This document shows positions 58,473 to 64,000 of a DNA stretch of 64,000 bases, in pieces. Made by a program: the position numbers and the translations under genes. Source of the DNA: Syngnathus acus (Eukaryota > Chordata > Actinopteri > Syngnathiformes > Syngnathidae); the NCBI RefSeq assembly GCF_901709675.1, contig NC_051101.1, positions 14,407,416-14,471,415 on the forward strand, given 5' to 3'. The notes under the pieces were generated by a model. That model was given only the letters and a program-made list of their open reading frames with translations. It had not been told where the DNA came from and made no database searches. Positions within the stretch are counted from its first letter, which is position 1, and each line of letters starts with the position of its first letter.

Positions 58473-59805
58473 CGGTTTTTGCTTTGCTGCGAACCGTCGC
58501 TCTCTGGGATATCTGTAAAATGGATTAAAACACCATCACGAGAGTGACCAGACTGGCTTGTCGAACAACCCTTCTCAACCAGTTCTATACCTCTTTGCTG
58601 AAGACTGCATCGCTTAGCTTCGGTCTGGCTTTGCTATCATTGTGTTTGCCATCTGGAAAGACAAATTCGGTATGAGCTCCCGCAAACTTTGTCCTTCTTG
58701 AGCCCCGTTAAAGCAAACCTTTTCCCGATGCAGGTCAATAAACATTGCTGAGCTTTTCAAGGACCCAAGAAAAATATTTGTCAAAAGAATGATAATGAAC
58801 TCAATGATTCCAGGAGGGTCTTTGCCCTGCTCGGCTCGAAAAGTAGTTGCTGGACTCACCTTTAGGGGCGACGAAGATCTCTCTGACAAAGTTGCACGGA
58901 AACGCCCCCACTCTGCCGTTTTTGATGCCCATCCACCATCCATCTTCAATCTGTCACGTTGAAGAGACAGACAGCACACGCTTCAGAAACGTACTGTAGT
59001 TGTCTAACAGCCTGAAACATCCGTCAATGGTCTCATCGTAGCCTCAGGATCTAATCTCTGTCCCCTGTTGACCTGGCATCTAAACACTAGAAGGCCGCTA
59101 CTGTACCCAAAACGGTAACTCTCACCTGAGCAAACGTCAAGTGCATTGATTTGTTCAGCTCACTCGGGTGTCTGTGTCTGCCAAGCGAGTGCAACCTTAC
59201 CTCGCTGATGATTTCCACCGTCTCCCCGACGACCAGCTGCAGCTCGTCGTCGTTCAAGGGACTGTAGGCAAACACCACCTCGCATGTCCTTACTTGTTTC
59301 ACCCTCTTGGCTGGAGAGAGGAAAGACCAAGTCACAGCAAGCAAGTACTGCACTGCAGATTTACAGAAGATTTGGACGCATACTTGTTCGGATGCTTCTT
59401 GGTTCTCTCTTGCTGTCCCCCATCAAATAAACAGGCACCTCCTATGAATACCCCAAAAAACATGTCAGATAGCCAGGACCCAGATCTTCACCGTCGAACA
59501 GACCTTGACAAAGTTGGCCGGGAAGATGCCTCGCTTCCCTCGGACCTCGCCCTCCAGCCAACCTTCCTCGCTGGCCTTTGTAACATTTTTCACCACGTCT
59601 CCCATCCGCACCGAAATCTCGTCCCCCATGGTGCCCTCGAAGTTGATCAGCACCAGAACCTCTATAACACGATGGGCAAGCGGGACAGATCATTGCTGTA
59701 GATTTGGTTTGAACTTAGCACTTAATCATTGGGTCTCGATCCCTGATTCCTAGCAAACCAACATAATCGTATGTCTCTAAAAGAAGCAGTAGTAGGCTCA
59801 CCCAT
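58473..59805 (-). CDS. sh3d21: SH3 domain-containing protein 21, 5' part
   Basis: Six exons join in phase to 161 codons: 59802-59805 (only ATG plus one base), 59504-59661, 59384-59441, 59201-59310, 58860-58950, 58591-58652. A weaker seventh (58473-58512) continues in phase. The protein starts MEVLVLINFEGTMGDEIS; SH3 domain 1 spans residues 2-54 (EEGWLEGEVRGKRGIFPANF). A linker follows, then SH3 domain 2 at about 82-135 (EVVFAYSPLNDDELQLVVGE, EDGWWMGIKNGRVGAFPCNF). Each SH3 keeps the ALYDY-like strand, acidic RT loop, Trp pair and FPxNF. This two-SH3 start belongs to the CIN85/CD2AP/SH3D21 family; the MEVLVL start and placement beside THRAP3 favour SH3D21. These are cytoplasmic adaptors that bind Pro-Arg motifs. 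The rest, including any third SH3, is not found and may be in or beyond the gap. Confidence 0.85.
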
Positions 59806-61460
59806 GTGTGTCCGTCTTGTCTTCTTAGTCCGGTGTGAGTCACAACTTGCTAATGTCGTTGTCTGCGACCTTCCTACTTGTCAAAAATTAACATTCAGCC
59901 TTTCCCGTGGCTTATCATTGCACGCCGGAGGAGGAAGGTGGGTCGAGTGAGAGCTGCAAGGAGGAAGGGAGGGAGGGAGAGGGGGAGGGAGGGAGGGAGG
60001 GAGGCGACAGGCTGAAGAAAAACAGGTGAGGCAGGTTTATATTGCTTCCTGAGACGCCGAGTCAGGTCATAAGTGTTTACCACCTTGTTCTCAAAGAGAT
60101 GTAAATATTGACAACATATAGCTCTGGAAAAGGTGGCCAAAGTTGCATGAGGTTCTGCGAGGAGTGAGTGTTGGGGGAGATCTTGAAGCAACTAAAAAGC
60201 CGAACTCGTTTAGTGCAACGTTTTGGTGTTGAATGTTTTGAAAGCCCGAGTATTGTGTTTCTGTCTACCAAGCACATAGTTCACTTCTGGTTGCCATGAT
60301 GCAAAGTCTTCAGTTTCCATATCAGATGTTATTGGAGAGGTAGTTGAGAGTGGATCAACAGAACTGCGTTGTGCATTCATTTGCTTTTGACACCATTAAT
60401 CAACAATCAATTCTACACAATCCACCAAAGGATCAGTTTGAATCATTTTGATATCCTTGGCAACTTTGGCAATTGCCATTGAAGAGAATCGATTGAGAAT
60501 CAAAGAGACGGGGCAATTAAGAGACACTCTGTTGTCCTCAGTGTTCCATTTAATAAAACAGTTTTCAAAAGCAAACACCCGAGATTATTCGAAAGTCCTT
60601 TAGCTCCAGCATAACACAAACAGGCACACCAGGTGAACACAAATTCTACAAACTGCAAATTATGCACACCGTTTGACCCAGTGAAAACCATTCAGCACAA
60701 CCTTTGAATCATCTTTATAATTCGTATAAATTATTTCATGTAAACACTCCGCGTGTATACTATGGAAGCCAAGCAGACGTAAACACATCATTTTAAGATA
60801 CTTTGGCAAACGAAAATGCTAATTCTGTGTTTAAAGTTTCGACCATGTTAAAAAAAATGTCATTTGAGATCATTGACACATCACCCAATGACGTGTTCTT
60901 TTCTACATCTAGCCAGCTAAAGCTCCTACTGTGAATAACAGAAATTCAAAACGTGACCACAATGTTACGAAAGTCCAGGTAGTTTGCTTTATGCTAAGAT
61001 ATTGTAAATCTGACAGATGACTTGACTTTTTGATGACCCTTTACAAGTTGGTCCCTTTGTCTGATCCAGGCCAACAAAAGTGCTCTTCAATCCATCCCTC
61101 CAGTATCAGACACAACTAGAACTACAAAAAAAGCGTCGTACAATTCAACAGTTTAATCCACCATTCTTTTAACCCCAGCATTCCCTCCCCAACTGATGCG
61201 GTCTTTGAATTTTAAAAACTTTGTGACAAGTTGGAGGCACAAACCAGAATTTTTTTTTTTTTTTTGTACTGGCACTCAAAACAAAAACTATTACCAGGTA
61301 AGGTATGTGAAACAGTAATGCACCGTGACTGTCAAGTACCAGTGAGTCATCTTGAAAGAACTGAAGTCAGATGTTAAACTTCTGGAATCGGCGTTTGTCG
61401 ATTATTCCAGTGGATGCGAATCGGATCCCGTTTGAGAACGGTCTCTTAAGATGTGGACGC
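59806..61460. other. SH3D21 promoter side and THRAP3 3' flank
   Basis: Holds a purine-rich GGGA/GGGAG tract at about 59960-60003, and otherwise AT-rich unique sequence in which the THRAP3 3' UTR must lie. No further exon seen. Confidence 0.5.
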
Positions 61461-64000
61461 TCAAGTATTTCCATCTTTCTTTTGCCGTTCTGTATGGTCT
61501 TCCTGCATGCCACTTTTCTCTCCGTTGACCAGGAACTTATCTTGGGCCCACGTGATGTTGGCTCCCCCGACGTTGGTTTTTCGTATGATAAACCTCGGCC
61601 ATCCACGTGACAAGCCACCTCCGCCGAGCCCTCCTCGGTTGTCCATCTGCTTGCTGGCTTCTACCTTGGCGTCTCTATCATCGTGCTAGGCCCAAAAATG
61701 GAAATACATGACAAGTGAACGATTGTTAAGAACTGAGCTGGATGTGGGAAGAAACGTGTCCTACCAAGTAGTATGCTCTGCTCTTTGGGGGACTTTCCTT
61801 ATCCCAGTCTTCGTCTTTGGGTGCTCCTGCAATGTCTGGATTGCAGTCTCCCGGGTGGTTGCCCTTCTTCCAGCCTCTTCCGCGAAATCGTACTTGCTGC
61901 AATAGTAACGTGGTTGCTCAATCTCCAAGTTGTGGTGTTGACGACTCGATAGTATCGATGAGGGAACTTACAAATTCCCTCCACGTTGTTTGTTTCTCTG
62001 CAGTGGTCTCAGTCGAAGCTAGCCGAGCCCTGTTAAAGCCGTCGCTTTTGAGCTCGGCCTTGGGCACGTCACCCTGAAGGGACTTTGAGGAGGACGATGA
62101 GGAAGATGACCTGGAGCGAGAGCACTTACTCTCACTGGTCCGACAGAGAAAACGGTACGTGTGCATGACGCTGCAATTTGATTCCAATATCTCAGAAGGA
62201 TGACGCTGTCGCACATACTTTGATTTCTTGGGGAACGTTTCTTCGGGTTTCTCGCGATTAGTGTCTGGGGAGTCAGCAAGCCCGTCCTGATCGTAATCTC
62301 GTTCACGGCCGGAGTACTTTTTACGCCGTTCGATATCCAACCGAAGGTCCATTGGGCCACCCTTTGTTTTTTCCCCAACATCCTGAGCGATGCAAAACAG
62401 AACAGTGTCGTGGACAGATTTTGGATTAGAATGCAGATGTTAAGTCTGCCAAGATGCTTTGTGAGATAAACTCAACAGTCCATGGGAACAAGAGCTAGGT
62501 AACCATACAAGTACAGTACAGGTTTAGCTTGTTTTTGCAATCTGAGCCCATGTTTTTTTGGGTTACATTGATAGTCTTCATGCAAAGCTTGGCAAGGTCC
62601 AGATTCTTTTAAAACACTCTTTTGGGGTGCTCATGGAAAGAAACGAGACGACTCGACAGCAGCGCCAGCACGGATATAGACTACCCACAGATCTTCTATA
62701 ATTAAATATCTACTCAATGTAGGACAGTCGTGTGATATCCAATTCAAATGAGTCACTCCAGATTTCTAATCATGCTGAAATCAATTGCTGCCCACAAGAT
62801 GGGAACCAGCTTTGAGGTGCATTTGGTCTAAAATCATCATCATTTGAGTGCTGAGCTTATGTAATTGTAAGCAAAGTAGCAATTTCTTGCTCTTTTTTGG
62901 ATATTGCCAACGTTTTGATACTTACAAAGACAATTAGTCCCTTGAACATCTTGGGCACGGACGGCGGCATCCACGCTTTGACTTTTATCTTATTCATTAG
63001 CCTCATGGTTAGGCTCGTGCCAACATAATAACCGACTCACGACAGAAAGTCAAAAGGCCACATTGACATTCATTCATGAGAGGGCCAGCCAGCCAGCACT
63101 CTAAAGGCGTCCGTCTTGCTCATTGACGTGCCGTTTTGTTTGCCCCCGTTTATACGTCATAGTGCAAAATATTCAGTCACCTTGTTAGTGCCATCCTCTG
63201 AGCTTTTCATTGCCTCAAAAACCTGTGAGTGTTTCTTAAAAGCACTTGGTGATACGTCAATTCTCCTGCAAAGGGATCACACAACAAAAGCATTAAGACA
63301 GCGCGCACTGCCTTGGCCGAGCTATGAAGACAACATTGGACAGGACAACGAAGACTTGACCATTGCCCGGATCGAAAACAAACAACAGTTCAGGTAGGAC
63401 AGTGGAGAGAAATACCTGAGAGCTGCTTTTAAAATAGCAGGTGAAGCCACAGTACACTGAGAGTTGTTCAGGGCGACTCTACCTGTGAATCTCTGGGCTT
63501 TTTCGGGGTTTCATGCTCTCCCTCGCTGCAGCTTGCCTTTGGTACATGGTGAATCGCTCATTGAGAGTCATTCGGGAAGAGGCAAAGTGATGAGCTGCGA
63601 CAAAAACAGATGAACTCTGTGAAACGTTTTGGTTTTCCCTCCAGATGGCAAAGCAAATCTTGAGTAGAATGATGATGATGATAAACACGATGGAAATCCA
63701 CTTGTGAACTCACCTCTGATGTGGTGCAGGATGGTCACAATGTGCTGAGCAAACAGCTCGGCGGTAGTTCTCTGCATCGGCGCAGTCTGAACGTGTTGAA
63801 AGATGGAGCGGAACTCCTGACCTCTCTTTGACGATTGCACCAGGTCCTGAGACAACTGTCGCTCCTGAGCTAAAATCTCGGAAGTGCTGAACACGGTCCA
63901 AATGATTGTGTGAGTCAATTGGCACACAATTGGTCAATATTTGCAAAATATCCAAACCGGAAAACCACAACTTACCCGATCATGCTGTCTCCAAGGAAAT
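61461..64000 (-). CDS. thrap3: Thyroid hormone receptor-associated protein 3, 3' part
   Basis: Eight exons join in phase, the first cut by the window edge: 63976-64000, 63714-63886, 63483-63594, 63181-63265, 62219-62382, 61972-62134, 61765-61896, 61461-61685. About 359 codons of the C-terminal region are present. Markers in order are FRSIFQHVQTAPMQR, FAQHIVTILHHIR, MTLNERFTMYQR, KSPEIHRRIDVSPSAFKKH, PMDLRLDIERRKKY, an SRSRSSSSSSSS stretch, VRFRGRGWKKGNH, WDKESPPKSRAYYLHDDRD and RGWPRFIIRKTNVGGANITW before the stop. These are the shared C-terminal blocks of THRAP3 and BCLAF1; DLRLDIERRKK and GRGW lean to THRAP3. The protein is a nuclear, disordered SR-like factor in pre-mRNA splicing and mRNA decay. 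SH3D21 lies downstream in the same orientation, as in human. The intron between 62134 and 62219 is only 84 bases. Confidence 0.92.

Noticed and set aside
62936-63010. Minus-strand segment reading KAWMPPSVPKMFKGLIVF with a GTAAGT donor as a THRAP3 exon
   Set aside because: Exons 63181-63265 and 62219-62382 join directly in phase and match the family order without it, and no acceptor precedes it.

Overview
The window is vertebrate DNA, almost certainly from a teleost fish with a compact, percomorph-like genome. Genes have short introns with GT-AG borders, there is a fish-type odorant receptor and a Siglec-type immune receptor, and simple-sequence repeats are very dense. There are no bacterial features. 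Seven protein-coding genes can be assembled exon by exon. All splice phases were checked by hand from the sequence; no alignment was run.

Layout. 1-924 (-): odorant receptor, open to the left edge. 1354-2706: a 1.3 kb (CCTG)n array running into (CTTC)n. 4271-9212 (-): Siglec-like inhibitory receptor with a signal peptide, a V-set domain, five further Ig domains, one membrane helix and a tyrosine-motif tail. 10201-15819 (-): PHLDB3-like coiled-coil/PH protein. 15820-21915: intergenic, with a GC-rich patch near 19.2-19.4 kb. 21916-23303 (+): HINT3. 25041-28861 (+): TRMT11, complete at 461 residues. 28862-58472: about 29 kb with no confident gene, packed with microsatellites, an LTR-like insertion with target-site duplication, a LINE 3' end, weak exon candidates and a 500-base run of N. 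58473-59805 (-): 5' part of SH3D21. 61461-64000 (-): 3' part of THRAP3, running off the right edge.

Neighbourhoods. From general knowledge, HINT3-TRMT11 are neighbours in the same orientation on human 6q22, and THRAP3-SH3D21 are neighbours in the same orientation on human 1p34. PHLDB3 and the CD22/MAG Siglecs both lie on human 19q13 but not side by side. The window therefore joins pieces of at least two ancestral linkage groups. The genes do not form a pathway: they cover smell, immune-cell inhibition, cortical membrane/cytoskeleton organisation, nucleotide hydrolysis, tRNA methylation, SH3 adaptor function and mRNA processing.

The most unusual content is in the repeats: the giant CCTG array, same-motif tetranucleotide arrays in opposite orientations, a TG...CA element family with a 5-bp target duplication, a perfect 43-bp duplication around a palindrome, and long G/C homopolymers.
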